Notes under the pieces: model-generated
The model's database searches: none
What the model saw: the letters and a program-made list of their open reading frames with translations, nothing else
Told to the model about the DNA's origin: nothing
Translations under genes and position numbers: made by a program
Part shown: piece after piece, positions 1 to 8,731 of the stretch
Layout: each line of letters starts with the position of its first letter
How positions within the stretch are numbered: position 1 is the first letter of the stretch
From: CAYNHF01 sp964397045
GTDB lineage: Bacteria > Actinomycetota > Acidimicrobiia > Spongiisociales > UBA5794
Direction: 5' to 3'
DNA: 64,000 bases
Assembly: GCA_964397045.1 (NCBI GenBank)
Contig: CAYNHF010000016.1
Coordinates: forward strand, 160,396 to 224,395

Positions 1-827
1 TCGACCGCACCGGCAAGGACGTCTTCGAGACCCTCGTGCTCGACAACGCACGACGCGAGACAGTCGAAGCTGCCACAGCCGAGATGATCAAACGAGACGA
101 CCCCATCGACGTACTGCTGCTGAACGCCGGGCTCGCACCTACCGGCAAGGTGTCCCGTACACCAGACGGCATCGAGGCAACCGTCGCCTCGACGCTCACA
201 GGGCACCACCTGCTCACCATGCGTCTGCTCGAATCCGGGCTCCTCGGCAGTGCAGCCCGGATCGTGATCGCAGGATCCGAGGCCGCGCGCGGCGACGTGC
301 CGATGATGAACCCGCTCGACGTGCCCGGTTTCGCGGCAGAGCACTTCGACGGGAACCTCGAGGCTGCCATCGAAGCGCAGATTCGAATGGAGGCGCCCGC
401 CAGATACAAGTCCGGTGACGTCTACGCGACCGCCAAGATGTTCGTCGCCTGGTGGGCAGCAGAACTGGCCCGCAAGCTACCGGAAGGCATGACGGTCACT
501 GCGGTTTCACCGGGAAGTGCCCCGGACACCAATGCAGTGCGCAACGCGCCTCTGTACATGCGGCGAGTCATGATCCCCCTTTTCAAGGCAATGCCGGCAC
601 GAATGGGAATGGCGGGAACCGTGGCCGACGCGGCCAATCGCTACGTGCAGGCCGCAGATTTCGACACCGATCGGTCCGGCAAGTTCTTCGCGTCGCCACC
701 GAAGAAGATGGTGGGCGAACTGGTCGAAGTCAACCTGGCTCACATCGATGATCGGAATGGCCAGAAAGCGCTTTGGACGGTCGTCGAGAAGGTGAGCAGC
801 GGAGCTTCGTACCCGACTCGGGCCTGA
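1..827 (+). CDS. SDR-family NAD(P)-dependent oxidoreductase, 5' end outside window
   Basis: The frame is open from base 3, so the gene starts upstream of the window and the glycine-rich cofactor loop is not visible. What remains is the rest of a classical short-chain dehydrogenase/reductase: DVLLLNAG corresponds to the NNAG motif, YATAK near base 423 is the catalytic Y-x-x-x-K, and VSPGS follows as the usual PG turn after the active site. Such enzymes are soluble oxidoreductases acting on alcohols, ketones or related groups; nothing here fixes the substrate. The stop is TGA at 825-827, just before a strong hairpin. The family call is firm, the reaction unknown. Confidence 0.85.
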   Translation, partial: DRTGKDVFETLVLDNARRETVEAATAEMIKRDDPIDVLLLNAGLAPTGKVSRTPDGIEATVASTLTGHHLLTMRLLESGLLGSAARIVIAGSEAARGDVPMMNPLDVPGFAAEHFDGNLEAAIEAQIRMEAPARYKSGDVYATAKMFVAWWAAELARKLPEGMTVTAVSPGSAPDTNAVRNAPLYMRRVMIPLFKAMPARMGMAGTVADAANRYVQAADFDTDRSGKFFASPPKKMVGELVEVNLAHIDDRNGQKALWTVVEKVSSGASYPTRA

Positions 828-844
828 GCCCTTCCACCGCTACA

Positions 845-877
845 TGAGGAGGGAGTAGCCCGGCTGCTCCCTCCTCA
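845..877. terminator. hairpin, probable terminator of the SDR gene
   Basis: Perfect 11-base arms (tgaggagggag at 845-855, ctccctcctca at 867-877) around an 11-base spacer, 18 bases after the SDR stop. There is no T-run, so it would be an atypical intrinsic terminator; the role is inferred from position. Confidence 0.5.
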
Positions 878-955
878 GGCGCCTGCCCTCCCACGCAGAC
901 GCGGAGCCACCGACTATCGTCAGCAAGCTGATGGATCCGCCCGTAGGCTGCGCCG

Positions 956-2296
956 GTGACCAGCGACACCATGTCCCGAGAGGCCGACCATCTGGTTCGG
1001 CGCTACTACACCTACGCAGGCATCTACACCTTGGCTGCCTCGATCATTTGGGGCATCAACACCCTGTTCCTACTGGACGCCGGGCTGTCCATCGCCGAGG
1101 TGTTCATCGCCAATGCCGCGTTTTCCGTCGGTACGCTCCTCTTCGAAATCCCAACCGGGGTGGTGGCAGACACGCTCGGCAGGCGCATCTCGTTCCTGCT
1201 GTCCCTGATCGTCCTGGCCGCGACCACGCTGCTTTACGTTTGGCTCGCCGCAGCCGGAGGTGGGTTGCTCGCCTTCTCGATCGTGTCGCTGTTGATGGGC
1301 CTCGGCTTCACGTTCTACTCAGGTGCGATGGAGGCCTGGCTGGTCGATGGGCTGCGCTTCGAAGGCTACGAAGGCGGCCTCGACCACATCTTCAGCCGGG
1401 CCCAGTTCATCAGCGGCGCCGCCATGCTCGTCGGCACCGTCGGTGGCGGACTCCTCGGCCAGATCGATCTCTCATTGCCGTTCATCCTGCGCTCGCTGTT
1501 GCTCCTCGTTCTCTTCGGCATGGCGTTCTTCGGGATGCACGACATCGGGTTCGAGCCACGCCACGTCCCGCTGCGCCAGGTACCGAAGGAGGCTCGCGGT
1601 GTGGCCCGGGCCGGCATCAGCTTTGGGTGGGGCCATCGGTCCCTTCGCCTGCTGATGATCGCCGGCGCGGTGCAATCTGGCTTCTTCTTCTGGGCGTGGT
1701 ACGCATGGCAGCCATACTTCCTCGAGTTGCTCGGTAGGGACGTGGTGTGGGTGGCCGGGGTGGTTGCGGCCCTGCTTGCCGTTTCGATGATGATCGGTAA
1801 CAGCATCGTCGAGATCGTTACTCGATGGTGCGGAAGGCGCACGACGCTCATGCTGTGGACCGGTTCTGTGTTCTCGGTCGCCATGATCGGAGTCGGTGTC
1901 GCCAGCACCTTCGCGTTGGCGCTCGCTCTCCTGTTCCTGGCCGGGGTCGCGATGGGCGTGCAGATGCCGGTTCGCCAGGCGTTCCTCCATGAAATGGTGC
2001 CCGGAGAGCAACGCGCCACGGTGGTCTCATTCGATTCGATGGTGTCCGGCGCAGGCGGAGTCGTGGGCCAGGTCGGATTGGGCGCCGTCGCCGACCGGCG
2101 AGGCTACTCGGCCGGATACATCATCGGAGGCGCCGTCACCCTTATCGCAGTCCCCCTCGTTCTGCTGCTCCGCAAGCGCTCCGACAACGCCGACTTCTTC
2201 GGCGGCTCCCGCCCCGGAGCGCAGGGGTCGTGTGTCCCCCAGGGTCTGCCTGCACTCACGAGCGTCGAGGGCACAGTTCCCTCCAGCGTGTCCTAG
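956..2296 (+). CDS. MFS transporter
   Basis: Predicted inner-membrane transporter of the major facilitator superfamily, about 446 residues. The protein is almost wholly hydrophobic, with about twelve membrane segments in two halves. Residues around DTLGRRIS fit the signature of the loop between helices 2 and 3 (GxxxDRxGRR-like). The N-terminal ADHLVRRYYTYAGIY and the architecture resemble drug or metabolite exporters of the DHA1/tetracycline-efflux kind, but no substrate can be named. The start is GTG 956, or ATG 971 five codons on; neither has a clear ribosome binding site. The C-terminal 40 residues are hydrophilic. It stands alone between the SDR and an orphan gene. Confidence 0.85.
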   Translation: MTSDTMSREADHLVRRYYTYAGIYTLAASIIWGINTLFLLDAGLSIAEVFIANAAFSVGTLLFEIPTGVVADTLGRRISFLLSLIVLAATTLLYVWLAAAGGGLLAFSIVSLLMGLGFTFYSGAMEAWLVDGLRFEGYEGGLDHIFSRAQFISGAAMLVGTVGGGLLGQIDLSLPFILRSLLLLVLFGMAFFGMHDIGFEPRHVPLRQVPKEARGVARAGISFGWGHRSLRLLMIAGAVQSGFFFWAWYAWQPYFLELLGRDVVWVAGVVAALLAVSMMIGNSIVEIVTRWCGRRTTLMLWTGSVFSVAMIGVGVASTFALALALLFLAGVAMGVQMPVRQAFLHEMVPGEQRATVVSFDSMVSGAGGVVGQVGLGAVADRRGYSAGYIIGGAVTLIAVPLVLLLRKRSDNADFFGGSRPGAQGSCVPQGLPALTSVEGTVPSSVS

Positions 2297-2398
2297 CATC
2301 AGAAGCCGCCGTGCGGCGCCGCCGAAGGGCGAAGATGGCTCAGGATCGAAGACTCCAGAGCCGATGAACCCGAAGGAAGAGGGAGCGCGATACCCCCG

Positions 2399-3073
2399 AT
2401 GGATCTCACCGCGTTCGGAGACGAACTCGCCCAGGATTTCACAGAGGTCCGTCTCGAACATGGAGGCGGTCGCCTCGTCATTCCGCGCGCCCCCGTAGAT
2501 ATGTCCTACATCGCCTCCGAGCAATACCCGGACGACTGTGACGATGACAACGCTTATTCGGTGTTCAAGGAACGCGGAATGCTCGTGCCACTCATTTCAT
2601 TCGAGTGGCAGGAAGACCGGGGAACCGCGTGGGACCTGGCACTCGACAGCATTCAGATCGGCGACAGGCTCTACATTTCGATGGCTCCAGACGTGACGGT
2701 CGACCAGCAGTGGGACGCCTTCGTAGCGGTCGAGAATCCCGAAGCCGAGGAGATTCTCGACGCACTGGTCTTCGACCTCATGTGGGACAACGGCGAGTCA
2801 TACAGCGTCGAGATCCTCTCCAGCCTCCCCACCACGATCGCCAGTGCTCGGCTGAGCAAGAACACTGTGCGGGCCGGACTGCATCTCTACCTCGAGTGGG
2901 ATGACACCCGGAATCCAGGAGCGTGGTTGGCCGCCGCGGAACTACTGCCCTCCGCGCTGATGGCAGACGACGCGCTCGCCGAGGCTTCCAAGGCACTCCT
3001 CAACGCCGACGGAGACGAAACCCGAGACCAGTTCATCGAGGCCTACACGGACCTCGTGTTTCGGGACGGCTGA
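2399..3073 (+). CDS. hypothetical acidic protein, 224 aa
   Basis: I do not recognise this protein. It is soluble-looking, without signal peptide or membrane segment, and strongly acidic (runs such as PDDCDDDNAY), with many W, Y and F residues (SFEWQEDRGTAWDLAL, VFDLMWDNGES, YLEWDD). That pattern suggests a compact beta-rich fold. The codon bias (G/C in third position) matches its neighbours and the frame is clean over 675 bases, so it is likely real. GAGGGA lies 13 bases before the ATG, a little far for a Shine-Dalgarno site. It is convergent with the next gene, with only 10 bases between stops. Confidence 0.65.
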   Translation: MDLTAFGDELAQDFTEVRLEHGGGRLVIPRAPVDMSYIASEQYPDDCDDDNAYSVFKERGMLVPLISFEWQEDRGTAWDLALDSIQIGDRLYISMAPDVTVDQQWDAFVAVENPEAEEILDALVFDLMWDNGESYSVEILSSLPTTIASARLSKNTVRAGLHLYLEWDDTRNPGAWLAAAELLPSALMADDALAEASKALLNADGDETRDQFIEAYTDLVFRDG

Positions 3074-3083
3074 ATCGGCCCGC

Positions 3084-4691
3084 TCAACTCACTCCCCCAA
3101 AACTGACACCGGATAGACGCGCCATGTCAGGGTCGAACGTCGTCAGGTCGCCAGGCACGAACTCGTTCAAGTGGTGGTGGCCGCACGCTCTAGCCAGCAC
3201 CTGCATTAGTTCGACCACGGCTCCGAAGTAACGCTCCAGTCGATGAGCTGCCTCATCCACCGGCAATCTGGCGCGCAGGTTCTCGCGCTGGGTAGCGATC
3301 CCCACCGGGCAGTTGTTGGTGTTGCAGGCGCGCATTCCGATGCACCCAATCGCCTGCATCGCCGCGTTGGAGACTGCAACTCCGTCTGCACCGAGCGCCA
3401 GCGCTTTCGCGAAATCGGCCGAGGTGCGAAGCCCCCCGGTGATAATGAGCGTGACGTTCTCCGCACCGCTGCGGTCGAGATGGCGCCGGGCCCGGGCAAG
3501 GGCCGGGATCGTGGGTACCGAGATGTTGTCACGGAAGAGCTTCGGCGCTGCACCCGTGGCGCCGCCGCGTCCGTCGAGAATGATGTAGTCCACACCAATC
3601 GCCAAGGCGGCATCGAGATCATCCTCGATGTGCTGCGCCGACAACTTGAAGCCAACCGGGATTCCGTCCGTCCGGCGCCGTACCTCGTCCGCGAACTCGC
3701 GGAAGTCGGCAGGGGTCGTCCATTCTGGGAAGCGGGCGGGCGAGATCGCGTCCTGGCCGGGTTCCAGACCACGGACTCCGGCGATTTCGATCGAGACCTT
3801 GTCGCCGGGCAGGTGCCCGCCGGTCCCGGTCTTGGCTGCCTGACCCCCCTTGAAATGGAACGCTTGCACCAGCCCCACCTTGTCCCAGGTGAAACCGAAA
3901 CGAGCGGAAGCCAGTTCGTAGAAGTAGCGGCTGTTGGCTTCCTGCTCGGCCGGCAGCATGCCCCCCTCTCCCGAGGCGATGCCGGTGCCTGCCAGTTCTG
4001 CGCCCCTGGATAGCGCCACCTTGGCTTCCGCCGAAAGCGCTCCGAAACTCATGTCCGAGACGAAGAGCGGGATCGCTAAATGGAGCGGCCGCTTGGCGGC
4101 GGGACCGACGACGAGACCCGTCCCGACCGGCTCATCATCGAGCAGCGGAGGCCTAGCGAGCTGTGCGGTCACAAACTGTATGTCATCCCATGCAGGAACA
4201 TCGCCTGACGGAACTCCCATAGCCGCCACCGGGCCGTGGTGGCCGGTGCGGGTCAGTCCGTAGGCTGCAAACTCCCGGATCGTCGGCACGTGCGGTTCGT
4301 CCGGGGTCCCGTGCGGGTCCCGATAAGCCCCCTGGTAGGCGTTGCGATCGTATGGCTGCGGATGGATTCGTGCGTAATCCGCGATCTGGTCGGCATCGAC
4401 CCAGAGGCCGCCTTCCTCCACCCACGCGTCGAAACGCTCGAGGTACTGATCGTTGTGGTATTCACTCACCCCCGTGTCGTAGCGGTAGTCCCAGTTATGA
4501 ACGCCACATACCAGGTTGTTTCCTTCGACACGCCCGTCTGCCAACAACGCTCCCCGGTGCTGGCAGCGTCCGTACATCACCGAAACCTCATCGCCGTATC
4601 GAATGATCACCAAGTCGACGCCGGCGACCAATGCATAGGTGGGTGTCAGCGGCTCGATGGCTTCCCAGTCGGCCACCCTTTCGGGGTTCAT
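3084..4691 (-). CDS. Rieske domain fused to glutamate synthase-type FMN/3Fe-4S domain
   Basis: Two domains in one 535-residue protein. Residues 1-100 are a Rieske [2Fe-2S] ferredoxin fold with both ligand pairs: CQH at 43-45 and CGVH at 62-65. Residues about 115-510 match the FMN-binding central domain of glutamate synthase (GltB2-like), including GGRGGATGAAP and a 3Fe-4S motif near 450-463 (GCIGMRAC.....CPVG). The glutamine amidotransferase domain of true GltB is absent, so ammonia is not obtained from glutamine by this chain. Stand-alone glutamate-synthase-like proteins of this type have varied or unknown roles; the Rieske domain probably feeds electrons to the flavin. No gltD lies nearby. 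The domain calls are firm, the reaction is not known. Confidence 0.85.
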   Translation of the reverse strand: MNPERVADWEAIEPLTPTYALVAGVDLVIIRYGDEVSVMYGRCQHRGALLADGRVEGNNLVCGVHNWDYRYDTGVSEYHNDQYLERFDAWVEEGGLWVDADQIADYARIHPQPYDRNAYQGAYRDPHGTPDEPHVPTIREFAAYGLTRTGHHGPVAAMGVPSGDVPAWDDIQFVTAQLARPPLLDDEPVGTGLVVGPAAKRPLHLAIPLFVSDMSFGALSAEAKVALSRGAELAGTGIASGEGGMLPAEQEANSRYFYELASARFGFTWDKVGLVQAFHFKGGQAAKTGTGGHLPGDKVSIEIAGVRGLEPGQDAISPARFPEWTTPADFREFADEVRRRTDGIPVGFKLSAQHIEDDLDAALAIGVDYIILDGRGGATGAAPKLFRDNISVPTIPALARARRHLDRSGAENVTLIITGGLRTSADFAKALALGADGVAVSNAAMQAIGCIGMRACNTNNCPVGIATQRENLRARLPVDEAAHRLERYFGAVVELMQVLARACGHHHLNEFVPGDLTTFDPDMARLSGVSFGGVS

Positions 4692-4849
4692 GGATACTCC
4701 GTTGCGACTACGCCGCTGACTCTACGTGGCTGCCGACTCCTCGGTGACGGCCTCTGCTCATCCTCGCCGCATGCCGCCCGACCACCCACCCGTGAGATCG
4801 GTGTCGTCCCAGAGCGCCAGGGCGGCTCGAAGGCGACGGGATTGAAACC

Positions 4850-5530
4850 TCACTTGCCGTTGCACGCTTGCAGGCCGGCTATCGGCGCCCGCCGGTACCA
4901 GTACGAGTAGCTGACCGTGAACCCCAAGGAGTTGTACATGTTGCGCGCCGCGGAACTCTGCTCCAGGACCTGCAGATAGGATCGACGGGCGCCGGCACGG
5001 CTCCCCCACCTCAACAGCCCCCGGATCATCGTCCTTCCCAGGCCCCGCTGCCGATGTTCTGGGTCCACCGTGATCTCGAAGAGCCCCACCCAACCGGCGT
5101 CTGCCACGGCGAGCCCGGCCGCAACCGGGGCACCCTCCTCGAGAACGAGACCGAATCCGGTGGTGGCCGGACCATCTACCGATCGATCCAAGGTCGCCTC
5201 CCAGGCTTCGGAACTGGTGATGCCCAGCCACTTCTCTTGTGCCTCGAGCCAGGCCGGGTTCGGTTCGGTGGCAACGACCACGCCGTCACCTCCTTGCGGA
5301 TCGATCAGCTCGGCAACCATCACGTCGGTTGGAGCTTCCCTGGTGAACCCGCGGGCTTCCAGCAACGGGTCCGCGGCGATACACAAGGGCGTCACGCGGA
5401 ACAGCAGGGGCAGTGAACGCTGGTCGTAGTAGGTCGCGGCGCGGTGTAGCCGGGCATCGAAACCGGCAACCCGGTGCGTTGCCTGCACCGAGTTGAGGCG
5501 ACGGGAGAATCCACCGGCCGTTCGCAGCAC
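4850..5530 (-). CDS. GNAT-family N-acetyltransferase
   Basis: Cytoplasmic acetyl-CoA-dependent N-acetyltransferase. The C-terminal half carries motif A as VDPEHRQRGLGRTMI (acetyl-CoA pyrophosphate loop R/QxxGxG/A) and ends with NMYNSLGF, the usual motif B. The acceptor is unknown. The first usable start in frame is GTG 5530, but conserved-looking sequence continues upstream (VERRAYAAWPA then DEGW) as far as the TGA of the thioesterase at 5612-5614. That upstream stretch is what the N-terminus of this subfamily looks like, so the true N-terminus is probably longer than annotated although no ATG, GTG or TTG is available there. It is downstream of, and in the same frame as, the thioesterase. Confidence 0.8.
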   Translation of the reverse strand: MLRTAGGFSRRLNSVQATHRVAGFDARLHRAATYYDQRSLPLLFRVTPLCIAADPLLEARGFTREAPTDVMVAELIDPQGGDGVVVATEPNPAWLEAQEKWLGITSSEAWEATLDRSVDGPATTGFGLVLEEGAPVAAGLAVADAGWVGLFEITVDPEHRQRGLGRTMIRGLLRWGSRAGARRSYLQVLEQSSAARNMYNSLGFTVSYSYWYRRAPIAGLQACNGK

Positions 5531-5611
5531 CCAGCCTTCGTCCCTGTGTTCGGTTGCAGCGGGCCAGGCGGCGTACGCGCGGCGCTCAACTTCCGCGAAC
5601 GAGAGACGACC

Positions 5612-6019
5612 TCACTCCTCGTGTACCACGTAGGGCTCCAGGGCAGCCGCCAGCTCCGGCGGGAAGCGTCGCGGTCTACCGCCCGTGTCTGTGACGGCCG
5701 CATGAATGGTCTGGGCCGCGATGACCTCCTCATCCCGCCACAACCGCTGTCTCCAGGTCGACGTGGCCCGCCGCATCTCAACGACCTCGGTCTCGACGAT
5801 CAGTTCATCGCTCGGACCCGCAGAGGCCAGGAACCGAGTCTCGATAGAGGTCACCACGATGTGGTGGCCTGCCGACTTCATGGTCTCGAGCCCGAAGCCG
5901 ACGGACTCGAGTAGTTCGACGCGCCCGACTTCGAAGTACTGGATGATTGCCGCGTGATTGGCGTGGTTGTAGGGGTCCAGTTCGTAGAACCGAACCTTGA
6001 GCAGGTGTCGATGCGCCAT
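5612..6019 (-). CDS. acyl-CoA thioesterase, hotdog fold (4HBT/YbgC-like)
   Basis: Predicted cytoplasmic acyl-CoA thioesterase of the 4-hydroxybenzoyl-CoA thioesterase family, 135 residues, a normal length. RFYELDPYNHANHAAIIQYF contains the signature D-x-Y-x-H-x-N-x-A-x-Y/F near the N-terminus with the catalytic Asp. I chose ATG 6019 (MAHRHLLKV) because the motif sits about ten residues from the start in homologues; a longer reading would run 34 bases into trmL. The stop TGA at 5612-5614 is in frame with the GNAT gene that follows. The acyl substrate is not known. Confidence 0.8.
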   Translation of the reverse strand: MAHRHLLKVRFYELDPYNHANHAAIIQYFEVGRVELLESVGFGLETMKSAGHHIVVTSIETRFLASAGPSDELIVETEVVEMRRATSTWRQRLWRDEEVIAAQTIHAAVTDTGGRPRRFPPELAAALEPYVVHEE

Positions 6020-6042
6020 GAGGTGCACGGTACCGGGTCTGC

Positions 6043-6507
6043 TCAGTCTCGAGTCACAAAGTCGTTCTGCCGCCATGCCTCGTAGACACCGATTGCGGCC
6101 GCGTTGGCGAGGTTGAGGCTCCGGCCGCCCGGAGCGATTGGGATTCTGACCGGCTCCGTCACCACGGGGTCGCTCATGACATCCTCCGGGAGCCCGACCG
6201 ATTCAGGCCCGAAGAGCAGGGTGTCACCTCCCTGATACCGAACGGCGGTGTACAGGGTGGTTGCATGCTGACTGAAGGCGAACACCCTGCCGGGCGACGA
6301 TGTCGCGACGAACTCGGCAAAGCTCGCGTGGTTGCGGACCGGAGCGAACTCGCGGTAGTCGAGCCCGGCGCGCCGCAGGCGATTGTCTTGGAGGTCGAAC
6401 CCGAGTGGGTGAATCAGATGGAGCCGGCACCCGGTGTTCACGCACAGGCGCATCAGGTTCCCGGTGTTCGGCGGGATCTCGGGTTGAAATAGGACGACAT
6501 CAAACAT
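6043..6507 (-). CDS. trmL: tRNA (cytidine/uridine-34 2'-O-)methyltransferase TrmL
   Basis: SPOUT-class RNA methyltransferase that 2'-O-methylates the wobble nucleotide of certain leucine tRNAs using S-adenosylmethionine. The 154 residues are the normal size for this minimal, single-domain family. The N-terminus FQPEIPPNTGN is nearly diagnostic, followed by LIHPLGF, and the knotted cofactor-binding C-terminus shows LLFGPESVGLP and RSLNLANAAAIGVYEA. It starts at ATG 6507 and is followed 24 bases later by the thioesterase gene, likely co-transcribed. It could be called a YibK homologue; both names mean the same family. Confidence 0.92.
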   Translation of the reverse strand: MFDVVLFQPEIPPNTGNLMRLCVNTGCRLHLIHPLGFDLQDNRLRRAGLDYREFAPVRNHASFAEFVATSSPGRVFAFSQHATTLYTAVRYQGGDTLLFGPESVGLPEDVMSDPVVTEPVRIPIAPGGRSLNLANAAAIGVYEAWRQNDFVTRD

Positions 6508-6542
6508 CAGCTGATCATGCCGTGGAGCGGTGCATGGCCCGA

Positions 6543-6977
6543 TCAGTCCGAACGGACCGCGGTCAGCGCGATCGTGGGACCCGAGTCGGAGGCGAGGGTG
6601 TTGTGCACCTTGCAGCGGGCTGCCACCCGGCGAAGACGGTCGAGGTCTTCGTCCGTCACCTGGCCTCGAACCGTCATGGTGACGGCGACCTCCCCTACCC
6701 GGGTCGGATGTCGAATCGTCTCTTCTTCGAGTTGCATGGTGATTCCCGTTACGGGCATTCCCTGGCGTCCGGCGAACTCCAGCGCCGTCCCCACCATGCA
6801 GGCGCCCAGCGCTCCGAGCAGCAGTTCGGTGGCTCGGAACCCAGCGCTCGGTTCACCGCCTGTGGCATATCGATCAACGACAAGCATGACGTCGCGCGCC
6901 GATACTTCGAGTCGCTGCTGATTCAGACTCGTGACTTCGACGACCAATGCAGGCTCCCGTGCAGATAACTCGACCAC
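6543..6977 (-). CDS. OsmC-family protein
   Basis: Member of the OsmC/Ohr superfamily of small thiol-dependent peroxidases and related proteins, 144 residues. Both characteristic cysteines are present: one in ELLLGALGACMVG on the central helix and one in AARCKVHNTL near the C-terminus. These correspond to the peroxidatic and resolving pair that reduces organic hydroperoxides. It is more similar to the general OsmC/YhfA group than to Ohr, so the substrate is open. The start is GTG at 6977. It sits just upstream of trmL, 35 bases apart, and could share its transcript. Confidence 0.85.
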   Translation of the reverse strand: MVELSAREPALVVEVTSLNQQRLEVSARDVMLVVDRYATGGEPSAGFRATELLLGALGACMVGTALEFAGRQGMPVTGITMQLEEETIRHPTRVGEVAVTMTVRGQVTDEDLDRLRRVAARCKVHNTLASDSGPTIALTAVRSD

Positions 6978-7025
6978 GATAGCGATGCCGTTCGCGCCAC
7001 TTCAGCCGAGGCAGGCGACTGCCAC

Positions 7026-7619
7026 TTAGCGCGGCGATGCCGCCGCCAGCCCGGGATGACGTAGACCGAGCCAGCTGGCCGCGACCGCGGCGGAATCGTC
7101 GAGAGCGGCCACGAACACTTTGCCGTGCGAAGGAGCTCCAGGCGCCTGCTCGGCCACCTGGACGTGTGCCACCTCATGGGCTGCGCTTACGAGCAAGGTC
7201 GGGTCCCCGAGCCGGATGGTGCGATCGTTGGGCAGATGCTCGGTGAGTGCGCCGGCTCGTTGCCATGCCTCCACCGCTTCGGTGCCGTGGATAGCGATCA
7301 GGTCGGCAATACTCCATACCGTCAGGCCGGTACCGGTGGGAGTGCCGTCTGCGTAGCGTCTGCGCCGTGACAGTTCGAGTATCGGCATGGGGAGGCGCAG
7401 CCGTCTCACCATGAACCCAACCGCATCCTCGGTCGCAGACCGATCGAGCTCGACCTTGGCCAGCCGATCGAGCAGGACCACGTCCCTCGAGAAGCGAACC
7501 AGCATGTGGTGGAAGCGGAAACCAGCGATGGAGCGCCGGCCGAAGCGGGCGACCCCCGCCGCTGAGGAGTTGGGCTGCGTCGATTCCATGGGGCGCAAGC
7601 TAGCCCGGTCCTGAGACAT
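7026..7619 (-). CDS. putative zinc metallopeptidase (HExxH zincin)
   Basis: Protein of about 197 residues with one clear feature, HEVAHV near residue 145, the HExxH zinc-binding motif, followed by PSHGKVF, where the His is a good candidate third ligand as in SprT-like and related actinobacterial metallohydrolases. There is no signal peptide, so it is probably cytoplasmic. The N-terminal third is basic and may start later; ATG candidates near 7587 and 7509 would shorten it without touching the active site. The substrate is unknown. It follows tatA, 49 bases away on the same strand. Confidence 0.65.
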   Translation of the reverse strand: MSQDRASLRPMESTQPNSSAAGVARFGRRSIAGFRFHHMLVRFSRDVVLLDRLAKVELDRSATEDAVGFMVRRLRLPMPILELSRRRRYADGTPTGTGLTVWSIADLIAIHGTEAVEAWQRAGALTEHLPNDRTIRLGDPTLLVSAAHEVAHVQVAEQAPGAPSHGKVFVAALDDSAAVAASWLGLRHPGLAAASPR

Positions 7620-7668
7620 ACCTCACCGGCTCCCGGCGCCAGACTGGATGAACGGACTGCGCCAGAGC

Positions 7669-7887
7669 TCAGGTCGGCGTGTCGGTTGGGGTTTCCTCTG
7701 AGGGGGCGGCATCGCCCGCTTCCCCGTCTCCGTCTTCGTCCTCGGCGCCTTCAGCCATCCCCGCCCGCAGCTCCCTGGCGGACGCACCGATCGAACGTGC
7801 CAGTTCGGGCAGCTTCCGCGCGCCGAACAACAACACGACGATCACCAATACGATGAGGATCTCCGGCCCACCTATGTTCCGCAGCAT
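7669..7887 (-). CDS. tatA: Sec-independent translocase protein TatA
   Basis: 72-residue pore-forming subunit of the twin-arginine translocation system. It has one N-terminal membrane helix (ILIVLVIVVLLFGARKLPELA), whose FGxxKLPEL hinge is the TatA signature, then an amphipathic helix (RSIGASARELRAG) and a strongly acidic tail. TatA oligomerises with TatBC to pass folded proteins across the membrane. Here tatA comes after tatC on the same strand, separated by 133 bases, instead of before tatB as in many bacteria. Confidence 0.92.
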   Translation of the reverse strand: MLRNIGGPEILIVLVIVVLLFGARKLPELARSIGASARELRAGMAEGAEDEDGDGEAGDAAPSEETPTDTPT

Positions 7888-8020
7888 TCCTGTATCTCCT
7901 CACGTTTCGCGAACCGCCACTTCGTGGCCAGCCGCGCTCAGCGATCATGGTAGTGACGCATTGCCCCCAAACATGCGAACGTCATGAGAAAGCCGCAAGC
8001 ATCGCCATCTGTGCCGGGCT

Positions 8021-8731
8021 TCAGCGCTTCAGCAGGAACCGGACGGCAAGAATCGTGAGTTCGTAGAAGACATACATCGGGGTGGCCAGCATCAGCAGCG
8101 TGAGGGGATCTCCCGACGGCGTGATGACGGCGGCGACGATCAGAATGATCACCACGGCCCAGCGGCGGCTGGATCGAAGCTGCTGACTCGTGACGGCGCC
8201 CACCGCTGCCGCGGCGAAAATGAAGACCGGGAATTCGAAGGCGATTCCAAACGCGAGTAGGAACCGCATGGCGAAGCTCATGTAGAACTGCGCCCCGATC
8301 ACCGGCGCCAACGTGTCTCCCCCGAAATCGAGGAGAAACCCCAGGCCACGCTCGAGGGCCAGATAGCCGACTGTGATGCCTGCGATGAACAACACCACAA
8401 GAACCGCGATCAGCGGAACGACCCACTTCTTCTCACGCGGCGTGAGGGCGGGGGCTACGAAGCGCCAGAGCTGATATAGGATCACTGGACTCGCCAGGAT
8501 CACGCCACCCCACAGCGCGACCTTCATGACGAGACTGAACGCCTCGGTCGGCCGGAAATACGCGAGTTCGCTGCCGGTGGCCACCAAGTACGGTTCCGCC
8601 AGGAATTCGATGATCTGCTCGTGGAATGCAAAAGCCACAACTGCCATGAGGCCCACCGCCAGCAGCGACTTGATAAGCCGGTTGCGCAACTCCGAGAGGT
8701 GCGCCATGAACGGGATGGCTTCGGTGGTCAC
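8021..8731 (-). CDS. tatC: Sec-independent translocase protein TatC
   Basis: Polytopic membrane subunit (236 residues, six predicted helices) that recognises twin-arginine signal peptides. The N-terminus contains MAHLSELRNRL, the conserved HLxELRxR cytoplasmic element that binds the RR motif. FRPTEAFSL and the SPVILYQLWRFVAPAL loop are also typical. The start is GTG 8731, which overlaps the TGA of tatB (GTGA), so the two are translationally coupled. Confidence 0.95.
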   Translation of the reverse strand: MTTEAIPFMAHLSELRNRLIKSLLAVGLMAVVAFAFHEQIIEFLAEPYLVATGSELAYFRPTEAFSLVMKVALWGGVILASPVILYQLWRFVAPALTPREKKWVVPLIAVLVVLFIAGITVGYLALERGLGFLLDFGGDTLAPVIGAQFYMSFAMRFLLAFGIAFEFPVFIFAAAAVGAVTSQQLRSSRRWAVVIILIVAAVITPSGDPLTLLMLATPMYVFYELTILAVRFLLKR

